Shown here piece by piece: positions 20,701 through 31,830 of a DNA stretch of 64,000 nt (position 1 is its first letter; the number at the start of each line of letters is the position of its first letter). Under the pieces are notes generated by a model. It saw only the letters and a list, made by a program, of their open reading frames with translations. It ran no database searches and was not told the DNA's origin. The translations under genes and the position numbers were made by a program. The stretch comes from Closterium sp. NIES-65 (lineage: Eukaryota; Streptophyta; Zygnematophyceae; Desmidiales; Closteriaceae). The stretch is from positions 558,001-622,000 of the forward strand of contig CANXME010001452.1 in the NCBI GenBank assembly GCA_948144175.1. The letters are read 5' to 3'.

Positions 20701-23700
20701 GCTCTTCTTTGTACCAGGTCCCCCCCCGGTAGACCCCCTCCCACCTCAGGGTCCTGCCCCTTCAAGTGTGTCCCAGGTAGACGCGGTCGAGCCTGTCGAG
20801 GTCACTGGTGACTCAGGTGCTGCTGCGGGAGCTGAGCCTGGGGGTGCTGGGACTGGAGGTGCTACGCCTGGGGGTGCTGAGCCTGGGGGTGCGGAGTCTG
20901 GAGGTGCTGAGCCTGGGGGTGCTGAGCCTGGGGGTGCTGACCCTGGGGGTACTGAGTCTGGGGGTGCTGAGCCTGGGGGTGCTGGGCCTGGGGGTGCTGA
21001 GCCTGGGGGTGCTGAGACTGGGGGTGCTCCGCCTGGAGGTGCTTTGCCTGAGGGTGCTGAGCCTGTAGGTTCTTCGCCTGGAGGTTCTCCGCCTGGAGGT
21101 GCTTCGTCTCGCCGAGAGCCACTCTCCCCACAGGAGCTGCGTGAGTGGTTTGCCCGGCGCTGGAGGCGTGCTGCTGGTGCTGGAGGTTCTTCGGCCGCAG
21201 AGGGTGCTGCTGTCACGCGTCCCGGAGGTGCTCGTGCTGTGGGTGCTGGATCTGCTGGGCCTGAGGGTTCTCCTGGAGCTAGAGCTGCTGAGGGTGTTGG
21301 CGCTGAGACTACTGCTGACGGTCCGACTGGCAGTGCTCCTGGTGCTGCTGGGGGTTTTGGAGCTACTGGACGTGCTGCTGGAGGTGCTGCTGGAGGTGCT
21401 GCTGGAGCGGGTGCTCCTTCTGGGGGTACTTGTGCTGTCCCTGCTGTTTCTGGTGTCGCCACGCGGCCCCGACCGTACTTCGTTCCGCTCCTGCAGCAGG
21501 TTCTTGGTCTTACACCTTCTCCTGGTCCTCCTCCTCCTCCCTTAGAGGGTCCACAGCCTGTCCAGTCCCAGTCACAGCTACAGCCTGCCTTCCCTTTGCC
21601 TGCTCCTTCTCCCTACGCTGGTCCGACTGGAGGTCTTACTGAGCGTCGTGAGCCTGCGTCTCGTCCTGCGTCGCCTGTTTGTACTGCGCGCACTAGTGGT
21701 CGCGGTTCACGTCAGCGTCCTCCTCCTGTCCCTGGCACGCACCGGATGTCTCTACGTCCGTCTACTGCTCCTCTGCGTGCCCCTTTGCCTTCTCCTCCTT
21801 CTTCCTCTCTTCCTGCTCTTGCCGACCCGGAGTCGGATTCTCTTCGTGCTGCCAGTCCCACTGTCACGCGTCTCCTTGCTACTGCTGTCACTGACCCTTC
21901 TTTCGAGTGTTCTGCTGCGTCTGCCCTTGTCACTGAGCTCGTCGACTTTGCTGCGCGCTGTCGTCTAGACTACGCTGCTACTCTTGTCGCTGAGTCTGGG
22001 TCTGCATGTCCTCCGTCCGTCGGGGGTGAGTGTGCCCTTGGCACGGACGTCCTTGAGGACAGGCAGGAGGAGTTCCAGTGTCTGGCCGCCGCTTCACCTC
22101 ATCTCGCGTCTGTACTGCTCGCCCCTGAGGGAGACCCGGATGCACTAGACATCCCGACTCCGCGCTCTTACGCGGAGGCGATAGAGGGTCCCTACTCCTC
22201 TCAGTGGCAGGCAGCTATGGATGCAGAGATGGCTTCCTGGAAGTCCACAGGCACCTACGTTGACGCTGTTCCCCCTCCTGGGGCGAACATAGTCAGTGGC
22301 ATGTGGATTTTCAGGGTGAAGCGGCCGCCGGGTTCTCCGCCTGTCTTCAAGGCGCGTTACGTGGCTCGTGGCTTCAGTCAGCGGCAGGGAGTTGACTACT
22401 TTCAGACCTTCTCCCCCACCCCGAAGATGACCACTCTTCGGGTACTACTGCACGTTGCTGCTCACCGTGACTACGAGCTGCACTCCCTCGACTTCAGCAC
22501 TGCTTTCTTGCAGGGCAGCGTGCATGAGGAGATCTGGCTGCGTCGCCCACCTGGCTTCACTGGGTCTTTCCCTCCTGGTACCCAGTGGAGTCTCCGGCGT
22601 CCAGTCTACGGTCTCCGCCAGGCGCCACGTGAGTGGCACGACACACTGAGGACTACGCTGGCGGCACTTGGGTTTGCTCCCTCTACTGCGGACCCGTCGT
22701 TGTTTCTGCGCACCGACACCTCTCTGCCGCCGTTCTACATCCTCGTGTACGTCGACGACTTGGTCTTTGCCACAGTTGACACTGCTGGACTCGCCTACGT
22801 GAAGTCCGAGCTGCAGAAGAGACACACGTGCACTGACCTGGGTGAACTACGCAGCTACCTTGGCTTGCAGATCACCCGGGACAGAGCACGCCGCACCATT
22901 ACCCTGACTCAGTCACACATGGTGCAGCAGGTCCTTCAGCGCTTCGGCTTCACGTACTCCTCGCCTCAGGCCACTCCTCTGCCTACTCGCCACTCGCTCT
23001 CAGCTCTGCCTTCGGATGAGTCCGTAAAGTCGAGTGGTCCGTATGCAGAGCTTGTTGGCTACCTCATGTACCTGATGACCTGCACACGACCTGACCTTGC
23101 ATACCCTCTTAGCATTCTCGCACGCTATGTTGCTCCTGGGAGACACCGACCAGAGCACATGGCTGCAGCGAAGAGGGTGTTGCGCTACTTGTGCAGTACA
23201 TCGGGCATGGGGCTAGTGCTTGGAGGGCGCAGTCCAGTGGTCCTCACTGGGCACGCGGACACTTCTTGGGCTGACGACCAGGCTACGCAGCGGTCGTCAC
23301 AGGGTTACACCTTCAGCCTTGGTTCCGGCTCTGTTTCGTGGCGAGCTACCCGCTCGTCTTCTGTTCTCGGCTCCAGTTGTGAGGCTGAGATCTACGCCGG
23401 GGCTATGGCTGCTCAGGAGCTTCGCTGGCTCACCTACCTGCTGACCGACCTTGGAGAGCCGCCTCGTTCCCCTCCAGTCCTGTACGTAGACAACAAGGCC
23501 ATGCTGGCCTTGTGTCGAGAGCAGCGACTGGAGCACAGGACAAAGCACATTGCTCTCCGCTACTTTCTTGCTCGTGAGCTACAGCAGCGTGGACAGTTGC
23601 GACTTGCGTACGTGGCCTCTGAGGCCAACACTGCTGATGTGTTCACCAAGGCACTTGTGCCTTGTGATCATCAGCGTTGCTGCACGCAGCTGGGTCTTGT

Positions 23701-23731
23701 GTCTGTCTTGTCTCACTTGCTCACTTCTTGA
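17747..23731 (+). pseudogene. Element B gag-pol, two nonsense mutations
   Basis: A single frame of 1994 codons from ATG (17747) to TGA. Gag begins MATPSVLAFDAEG. A poly-Gly tract and a Gln run follow; TAG at codon 359 (18821) is a CAG-to-TAG change inside the Gln run. Next come the motif C-x13-C-x3-H-x4-C (about 18911-18985), protease LDSGASRSFF, pre-integrase HHRLGHPS with CVEGRQRA, integrase MDVWGPAR and HSDRGGEFS, then a TGA at codon 840 (20264) just before PQQNGIAERR. GGAEP repeats span 20820-21110. RT starts near MWIFRVKRPPG and retains YVDD (about 22749). RNase H has DNKAMLALCRE. Apart from the two stops the enzyme motifs look intact. Product: Ty1/copia polyprotein for reverse transcription and integration. 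Confidence 0.93.
20820..21110 (+). repeat. 15-bp repeats encoding GGAEP pentapeptides (element B)
   Basis: About 20 in-frame copies of GGTGCTGAGCCTGGG-like units give GGAEP/GGAES/GGADP strings between integrase and reverse transcriptase. Confidence 0.9.
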
Positions 23732-23943
23732 CCTTACTTGTACCTTCACCTATATATACTCTTGCTCTTGCTTGCTTGACTCTTGTATATCTCTATATAT
23801 GATCTTGCATGTGAACTGGCCTTGTGGCCCTTGAACTTGTGCTCGGAATGTGTGGTGACTTTGTGATCCACCCTGAGCTTTGCTTTGCTTTGCTTGACTG
23901 GTCTTGTGACCCCTTGTTCTCCCCCACTTTGCCTATGGGGGTG

Positions 23944-24076
23944 TGTCAGAATATTATAGCTTACTTATTTGTGTAGGCTATAGTGGGGTATCCCATAGGG
24001 GGTACAACCCAACTAGGGTTTCCTACTTGTACTCACTTCGTTCATAGTTCACTCATTCTCTCGTTCACTTCTTCTC
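23944..24076 (+). repeat. Element B 3' LTR
   Basis: 133 bp. It is preceded by CCCCCA-N9-TGGGGG, the polypurine tract with an upstream complementary C tract, and followed by AGGGGTG and then the 3' LTR of element A. Confidence 0.95.
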
Positions 24077-24084
24077 AAGGGGTG

Positions 24085-24215
24085 TGTCAAACTGTATGTT
24101 TGTGTTCTCTCTAGGCTATAGTCGGTTAGCCTACAAGGGGTACAACACTTTAGGGTTAGGTACTTGTACTCATGCATGCTTCCTAGTCCATCATTCCTAC
24201 CTGCTTATTCTAACA
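24085..24215 (+). repeat. Element A 3' LTR
   Basis: 131 bp, TGTCAAACTG...CTAACA. It follows B by 8 bp and is followed by TATAC and the resumed gypsy sequence. Confidence 0.95.
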
Positions 24216-24783
24216 TATACAGTTGGAACATGGAGCACATCTTACAGTACAGCGACAATTCCAACTGACATAGCCCGAACTCGACGAATTACGGGAGCAG
24301 ATGGATTACCTGCCCGATAAAATGTTCTTTCGCCCTCGCTCGTCGCCATTCGCAGCATCAATTATGTTCACATCGAAGAAAGACAGAGTGTTTCACATGT
24401 GTATCGACGATCGCGCAATGAATAAAGTTACCATCAAGTCCCGATACTCGATCCCTCGAGAAAAAAATGTGATCGACCAACTTCGCACATTGCGAAACGT
24501 TTTGAGATTTAACATGAAGGGTGGATACCATCAGACTCGTGCCAACCCAACTGGCTGTGAGAAATTAGCCAACCCAATTAAGTGCGAGAAAATAGCCTTT
24601 TGCACCCGTTACGATTCATCCAAGTACACAACGATGCCCTTTGGTCTGACCAACACCCCAGCAACCTTCCAAATTACCGTCGACAAAATTTTCACCCAAT
24701 TTTAGATAGGTGCGTCACCGTGTATTTACTCGACATAGTAATTTACAGCCCAGACAAAACGCATCATTTACAGGACCTCGAAG

Positions 24784-24786
<3 letters not shown>
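24216..24786 (+). pseudogene. Ty3/gypsy remnant, right part: reverse transcriptase
   Basis: Continues the element broken at 6568. Visible RT blocks are PELDELREQMDYL, RPRSSPFAASIMF, KDRVFHMCIDDRAMNKVTIK, FGLTNTPATFQ and VYLLDIVIYS. The catalytic YxDD has become YLLD and frame breaks are present. RT stops abruptly at a run of 29 T; RNase H and integrase are absent. Confidence 0.9.

Positions 24787-24815
<29 letters not shown>
24787..24815. repeat. T29 homopolymer
   Basis: Twenty-nine consecutive T mark the junction between the gypsy RT fragment and copia element E. It could be a junction product, a retroposon tail on the other strand, or an assembly-sensitive homopolymer. Confidence 0.95.
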
Positions 24816-24827
24816 GAAATAGCCTAG

Positions 24828-27240
24828 GATGGCTTTAACCATGAGGAGTGGAGTGGGAGAATGAGGAGTGCCTTCAAGAAGTACAAGCTACTGAAGTTGG
24901 CTATGGGAGAAGACAAGATGCCTGAAGAAGGAGAGGCTTGTGATCGGTGGATTAAGAGGAGGGCGGTGCTGTTCGACCTCATCCTTGAATCGGTCAACAA
25001 CACTTTATTTCAGCACCTACAAGGCTTTGGTGGAATTGGATGATTCGGGACCAAGGGCATGGAAGTTTCTACATGACATCATTCAGCGTAACGCACTGCC
25101 CATGGTGACTGTGTTGGAGAAGGACTTGGCTGCCATCTCCATGCGCCATAGGGATGATGTGAAGTCGGTCCTTGACAATATTCAGTACACATATGCAAGG
25201 ATGGTGGCGGCGGGCAGCAAGGTGTCACAACTGCAACGGTGCATCAAGATTAGCTTGGTGCTTGACAACTCATGAAACAACCTCATCCCCACCCTAAACT
25301 CTTAGCATGACCAATCGACACCCTAGTGGCTACATCGACATATTCAGCAAGAGGATTTCCGCAGGCGCCACGTGGGAGGTAATGCTACCAACAAGACTGC
25401 TGAGGGGTATGGAGCTGCAGGACGCGGCAGAGAAAGAGGGGGTGGGAGAGGACAAGGCAGTGGGAGGAGCTTTGGTAGAGGGTGAGGCCGAGGTGACTAC
25501 AATTAGGGGCATGGGAGCTCTGGTGGCAGACGGAGCACTAGAATAGAGGGTGACTGCTAGCACTGCAAGAAGGCTGGACATCCATGGTTGCTTCAGCCAA
25601 CCTGAGGGATTGGCACCCCCAGGCATGAAGCCGCCCAGTGGTGAACGCTCACAAGGTGGTGCCGTGTAAGGCTAAGGTGCACAAGGTGATGGTGCACAAG
25701 GTGAAGCCTCCTCTGGGATGTTCCTCATGGTTGAGGATGTGCATGTGTGTGGGTGTGATCTGGGTTCAGTAGGGAAGGCCGTGATGCAACCCCTCACTCA
25801 CTGGGTGATTGATTCTGGTTGCACAAGTCTTATGACCCCACATGCAGATTTGCTTGACGAGGTAAAGCCCCTTGTGGTTGCCGTTTCATGTGATTTGCTT
25901 CGTGTGATTGGTGTAGGGAATGCCATGGTGAAGGGAGCAAATTAGGAGCTTGTGGGGCTCGAGAATGTGCTGCTATTTGAGGGGTTATTTGCTAACCTCT
26001 CTTCTGTGTGCCGGCTGCTGGAGAGGAAGGCTGAAGTGACCTTTGGCCCACCCAGCTTGGCAGGCAGGTTCTGTGGAATCTAGAGGAGAGGAGCAACTGC
26101 ATCAAGGACCTATGGCAACTACCCATCATCCATTCGGATGGAAAATCTACATCTACAACATCGGCTGTAGCAGCGGCTAAGGCAACTGGGAGAGAGGAGA
26201 CTGCACCAACTGTTGGGGCCCTGGATTCATTCAAGAAGGTGTAGCTACTACAGCAGCCACATGGTGAGGCGCTTCCTGGTGTGGATGGGACAGTTGCATG
26301 GGCAAAGACTTCATATGGGAGTGGTGATGCCATTGGGAGACGTGGCATGAGAGGTTGTATCATGTGAAATTTCCCACGGCAAAGGGGTTTCAAGAGACAA
26401 AGGGGAACGCCTTTGACGAGGACTTTGCTCCTGTGGGGAAGGGTACAATACTGAGGGTGTTGTTGGCAACGGAAGAAAAATGTGGTTGGAAGATAAGACA
26501 GATGAATATCACTACTGCCTTCCTCAATGGGATTCATTCAGGAGGAGCTGTACACGCAGTAGCTTGAGGTGTTGGATGGTGGGAGCAGCAGACGTGCACG
26601 TTGAAGAAGGCCATCTATGGCCTGTAGCAGGCTCCTCGTGCATGGTATCACAAGCAGGAGGAGACTCTGCTGGCTGGGGGGCTCAAGAAAAGTTAATGCG
26701 ACCACAACTTGTTTATGCTGCAGGAGAAGGACCAATTCCTAATGCTCTTGGTGTATGTGGATGACATCCTTCTCTTCTCTCAGTCGTTTGCAATGATTGA
26801 CAGCGTGGAAAAGATGTTGGATATGTAGTTCAAGGGTTTTAAGATGGGAGATGAGAGGTATTACTTGGGGAATCATGTGAAGAGGAACCTTGACAAGAGA
26901 GTATTGATGTTGCACCAAAGGAAGTACTATGAGGGGCTGGCTGAGAAGTATGGGCTGCAGGATGGAGGGAAGCCTACAACCCCACTGCCTTCGGGGTTCA
27001 CTGTGGAACCCTAAGATGATAAGGAGCTGGTGGTGAGAGTGAGATGAAGATATTCCATTCCATGGCTGGTGCACTCAACTATTCAGCGAACTGCACACGA
27101 CATGAAATAGGCCACAGTTAAGGCTTTCAAGTGCAATATCACGCCCCACACATGAGCACCTGAAAGCGGCCAAGATGTTGGTCCACTATGTAAGTGCCAC
27201 ATCATCAGTGGGTTTGGAGTACAATGCTGCGAGATAGAGG
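24828..27240 (+). pseudogene. Copia element E (lineage 2), left part
   Basis: A decayed relative of element J. It begins inside Gag at DGFNHEEWSGRMRSAFKKYK, without 5' LTR or Gag start. Fragments of Gag (24861-25300), zinc region, protease WVIDSGCTSLMTP (about 25802), RT VKFPTAKGFQETKGNAFDEDF through the VDDILLFS region (26350-26790), and the start of the RNase H linker VGLEYNAAR follow. Many stops and frameshifts; integrase is missing, as in J. Interrupted at 27240 by element D. Confidence 0.88.
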
Positions 27241-27367
27241 TGTCAGAACATTATAGCTTATACTTTTGTGTAGGCTGTAGTAGGGTATCCCATAGGGGGT
27301 ACAACCCAATTAGGGTTAGTACTTGTACCCACTTCATTCATAGTTCATTCATTCTCGTTTCTTCTCA
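27241..27367 (+). repeat. Element D 5' LTR
   Basis: 127 bp, TGTCAGAACATT...TTCTCA. It differs from the 3' LTR at a few sites (for example TGTCAG versus TGTGAG at the start). Confidence 0.95.
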
Positions 27368-27413
27368 TGGTATCGAGCAGGTTCCCTCGTGGGAACTGTT
27401 CTTAGGGCCCACC
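27368..27413 (+). promoter_or_regulatory. Element D primer binding site, hairpin and GGGCCC block
   Basis: TGGTATCGAGCAGGTTCC, then GTTCCC-TCGT-GGGAAC (perfect 6-bp stem), then TAGGGCCCACC at 27403-27413. Confidence 0.85.
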
Positions 27414-27429
27414 AAAATCGAAGTTTTTT

Positions 27430-28480
27430 TTTTCCTGCCCAGAGCGCGCCTCGCTTAGGCCTCCTTCGGCCCTGTCACGTCGCCCCTAGCGGGCTCCCTT
27501 CCGCCGCCCTTGCTCGGCCGTCGCCGCCCTTAGCGGCCCGTCGCCACCCTACGCGGCCCGTCGCCGCCCTTGCGCCGCCCGTCGCCGCCCGTGCGCCGCC
27601 CGTCCCGGCCCCGCGCCGCCGTCCCGGCCCGTCGCCGCCCGTGCGCCGCCCGTCCCGGCTCGTCGCTGCCCGTCCCGGCCCGTCGCCGCCCGTGCGCCGC
27701 CCGTCCCGGCCCCACGCCGCCGTCCCGGCCCGTCGCCGCCCGTGCGCCGCCCGTCCCGGCTCGTCGCTGCCCGTCCCGGCCCGTCGCCGCCCGTGCGCCG
27801 CCCGTCCCGGCCCCACGCCGCCGTCCCGGCCCGTCGCAGCCCGTGCGCCGCCCGTCCCGGCCTGTCGCCGCCCGTGTGCCGCCCGTCCCGGCCCGTCGCC
27901 GCCCGTGCGCTGCCCGTCCCAGCCCCGCGCCGCCGTCCTGGTCCGTCACCGCCGGTGCGCCGCCCGTCTCGGCGCGTCGCCGCCCGTGCGCCGCCCGTCC
28001 CGGCCCGTTGCCGCCCGTACAACGCGCCGCCTTCCTCTGCGGCCCCGCCACCCTACCCGCGGCTCTGCCACCTTACCTGCGGCCCCGCCACCCTACCCGT
28101 GGCTCCGCCGCCTTACCCGCGGCTTTGCCGCCTTACCTGCGGCCCCGCCACCTTACCTTCGGCCCCGTCACCTGCTGCAGCGCCGCCTGCCACCCAAGCC
28201 GCCTCACTGAGCCGAGCACCCGACCGCCGCGCCGCCCTGCAGCAGCACAACCGAGCCGCCCAGCGGCAGAGCAGCCGGGCCGCCCAGCAGTCGAGCCACC
28301 CAGCCGCCGAGACGCCCTACCGCTGAGCCGCCGAGCCGCCCAACAGCCGTGCAGCCGAGCCGCCGAGCCGCCGAGCAGCCCAGCAGTCGAGCCGCCGAGC
28401 TGCCGAGCCTCCCTACCGCCGAGCCGCCCGAGCAGCCCAGTCTGGTGAGCACAGCGCCTCTGTCACTGCACTGCCCTTTC
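27430..28480. repeat. GC-rich repeat leader of element D
   Basis: Tandem units of CGTCGCCGCCCGTGCGCCGC and CCGTCCCGGCC up to about 28020, then CCGCCACCCTACC and GAGCCGCC-type units. Open frames on both strands are compositional. Confidence 0.85.
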
Positions 28481-31400
28481 CCTACTGTTTGCACTGCTAG
28501 CCTACTGTGGTCATGGCTACCCCTAGTGTCCTCGCTTTTGATGCTGAGGGTCGAGCCATTGACTTTGAGGTCTGGGTAGATGACCTGCAGCTGTTCTTAC
28601 AGTGCGATAGGGCAGACGGTCTCTCTCTCTTTGACCTCACCTCTGGCGCCTCTCCTGCTCCTGCTACTGATGCTGACGCCATTGTTCGCTCCCAATGGGC
28701 CACGCGCGACGTTGCTGCACGTCTTGCTATGCGTCGCCACCTCCCTACCTCCGAGCGTGCGCACTTTAGTCAGTACAAGAGTGCTCAGACCTTGTACGAC
28801 GCTGTAGATGCACGCTTCTCCTCCCCTGCCACTGCTGCACTGAGCCGTCTCATGCTACCGTACCTCTTCCCTGACCTTACTGCCTTTCCCACAGTAGCTG
28901 ACCTCATTACGCACCTCCGCATTAGTGACACTCGCTACCGCGCTGCGCTTCCTGCTAACTTTTGTGCCAAGAACCCCCCCCCCATGTACATCACTCTCTA
29001 CTACATAGTCACTCGCCTCCCTGACTCCCTTCGTGTAGTCACGGACCACTTCCTCTCAGTCTGTCCCACCACTCTCACTGTTGACCTCCTTGAGAAGGCC
29101 CTCCTAGCGATAGAGAAGAGCATAGTCGCTGTAGGAGCCTCTCGAGGTGACCCGCACACCCCCATCTTTGAGGGGTGTTCCCCCTCCCCCCTTCTGCCCT
29201 CTGTTGCCTCTGCTGCTGCGGCCGACCTCCTTGGTCTTGAGTCGGTCGGTCCGGCATCTGCCCCTAGCGGGAGACGACGCCCTGGCAAGGGCAAGGGGGG
29301 CAGGGGCAGTGGAGGAGCGAGCGGGGGCGGTGGAGGTGGAGGTGGAGGCGGCGGGGGGAGTGGGGGTGGCGGTGGGAGTGGAGGCAGAGGTGGCGGCGGT
29401 GGTGGCGGTGGGAGCGGAGGTGGCGGAGGTGGCGGCGGTAGAGGAGGCGGCAGTAGCGGAGGCGGCGGAGGCGGCAGGAGTGGCGGTGGAGCTGGTCGCG
29501 GGTCTTCACAGAGGAGTGGCTCCGGTGGTGGCTCGCGCCACCAGCAGCAGCGCGGTCGTGAGACCCTGTCCCCTCAGCAGCTCCGTGAGTGGTACACTGC
29601 ACGCCAGCGGGGTGGGGGTTCTGGTCCGTGCACCTACGTCCTGCGCACCGGCGACCGTGCGGGTGAGCAGTGTGGGGGTGCGCACCCCACCTAGCGCTAC
29701 GTTGGCCGCCTGACGGACGCGTGGCGTCACCAGATCCCGGAGGCCACAGAGATCCCTCGCTGGGGCGAGCTGTCTAGGGCGGGTGCTGCCATCTATGATC
29801 TTGACTTTGATGCTATTCTTTCTGCCATGTAGGTTGTGTCTATTAGTGATGAGGGTGACTGTTACCGGTGTTTCCCGCCCGATCCGGGCATTGAGACTGC
29901 TGCTCTAGGTACTGGTGAGGCGGCTGCCCTAGGTGCTTGCGACGCTGCTGCTCTAGGTGCTAGTGTGTCTGCGTCCTCAGGTACTGGTGAGTCTGCGCTC
30001 TCAGGTACTACGTCGGCTTCGGCCTCACTCACCTTCACCCTTGACTCTGGGGCGTCTCGCTCCTTCTTTCGGGACCGCACCACACTCACGTCGCTTAGTC
30101 GGCCGGTTGCAGTGTCTCTGGCTGACGCCTCTGGGGGTCCTGTCCTGTCTTGCTTCTCCACAGTCCTCCTGTGTCCGGCGGCTCCCTCTGGCACCCTGTC
30201 TGGTCTCTACCTCCCCTTGTTCTCTACCAACCTGGTGAGTGGTGCTGACCTACAGGATGGGGGAGTCCACCAGTTCACTCCTGCTCGTCAGCGGGTGACG
30301 CACTGCACAGAGGCTAGCACAGGCCGACACCTTGCTACGTTCACCCGTCAGCCGGGGTCGAGCCTGTACACACTGACCACTGCGTCTCCTCCAGTTTCTG
30401 AGTCTGGTAGGGTAGCTGCGTCGAGTCAGGTGTTTGCTGCAGCGTCCAGGTCTGGTCCAGAGTCTGCCCCCTTTTCGTGTCGTCTCTTGTGTCACGAGAC
30501 TCTCCTCTGGCACCACCACCTGGGTCACCCCTCTCTGCTTCGGCTCAGAGGCATGGCCTCCCGTCTTCTTGTTTCTGGTCTCCCCTGATCCCTCCCTCCC
30601 CTTCCTCAGGGCCCTGGCCCTACCTGTGTCCCCTGTGTCGAGGGGCGCCAGCGTGCTGCCCCTCACTCCTCCCAGTTTCCTCTGACAGAGGCCCCGCTGC
30701 AGACGCTTCACAGGGACGTGTGGGGCCCAGCCCGCGTCCGTGGACAGGGTCACGAGCACTACTTTCTGCTTGTTGTTGACGACTACTCGCGTTACACCAC
30801 AGTCTTCCCCTTGCGCAGCAAGGGTGATGTCACTGAGGTGCTGATCGACTGGAACCGCGCAGCTCGTCTCCAGCTTAGGCAGAGCTTTGGCTCGGACTTT
30901 CCTGTTCTCGGTCTGCACTCGGACAGAGGCGTAGAGTTTTCCTCTGGACTTCTGAGAGCCTATTGTCGCGCACGAGGCATCCGTCAGAACTTCACACTTC
31001 CGGACTCTCCGCAGCAAAATGGGATTGCTGAGCGCCGCATTGGCATGGTCATGGACGTCGCTCGTACGTCTATGATGCATGCGGCTGCTCCCCATTTTAT
31101 GTGGCTGTTTGCGGTGAGGTACGCGGCGCATCAGATCAACCTACACCCCAGAGTCTCCAGGCCGGAGACCTCCCCAGCCTTGCTGTGGACGGGGAAGGTT
31201 GGCGATGTGTCGGCGTTCCGGGTCTGGGGATCTCGGGCGTTTGTCCACGACTTGTCTGCGGACAAGCTGTCCTCTCGTGCTGCTCCTTGCGTCTTCCTGG
31301 GGTTCCCCCCTGACTCGCCTGGGTGGCAGTTCTACCACCCCACATCTCGCCGTGTTCTGTCCTCCCAGGACGTCACGTTTGACGAGTCGGTCCCCTACTA

Positions 31401-31559
31401 CCGCTTCTTCCCCTACCGCACTCCGTCCCTCCCCTCGCCCCCGCTCTTCCTTGTACCAAGTCCCCCCTCGGTAGACCCCCTCCCCCCTCAGGGTCCGTCC
31501 CCTTCAGGTGTGTCCCAGGTAGACGCAGTCGAGCCTGTCGAGGTCACTGGTGACTCTGG

Positions 31560-31830
31560 TGCTGCTGAGGGTGCTGAGCCTGGGGGTGCTGACTCTGGGG
31601 GTGCTGAGCCTGGAGGTGCTGAGCCTGGGGGTGCTGGGCCTGGGGGTGCAGAGCCTAGGGGTGCTGATCCTGGAGGTGCTGAGCCTGGGGGTGCTACGCC
31701 TGGGGGTGCTGAGCCTGGGGGTGCTGAGCCTGGGGGTGCTACGCCTGGGGGTGCTTTGCCTGGGGGTGCTGGGCCTGGGGGTGCTGAGCCTGGAGGTGCT
31801 CCGCCTGGAGGTTCTCCGGGTGCTTCGTCT
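31560..31830 (+). repeat. 15-bp repeats encoding GGAEP pentapeptides (element D)
   Basis: About 17 in-frame units of GGTGCTGAGCCTGGG type in the spacer between integrase and reverse transcriptase. Copy number and order differ from element B. Confidence 0.9.

Larger units (their letters stand above)
16621..24076 (+). mobile_element. Copia element B (lineage 1), nearly complete
   Basis: LTRs at 16621-16754 and 23944-24076 begin TGTCAGAATATT and end CTTCTCA. The flanks are GGGGG and AGGGG. Insertion is into the polypurine tract of element A, just upstream of A's 3' LTR. One coding frame spans 17747-23731 with only two stop codons. Length 7456 bp. Confidence 0.95.
6569..24215 (+). mobile_element. 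Copia element A (lineage 1), host of five later insertions
   Basis: Terminal LTRs at 6569-6699 and 24085-24215 (131 bp each) begin TGTCAAACTG and end CTAACA. The flanks are CATAC on the left and TATAC on the right (4 of 5 bases). The primer binding site follows the left LTR. The coding part is decayed and gag is mostly deleted. The span of 17.6 kb is due to nested insertions: hAT MITE 7520-7902, TRIM 12032-12378, solo LTR 12872-13690, element C 14549-16095 and element B 16621-24076. Without them A is about 7.1 kb. A itself sits inside the gypsy remnant. Confidence 0.93.
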
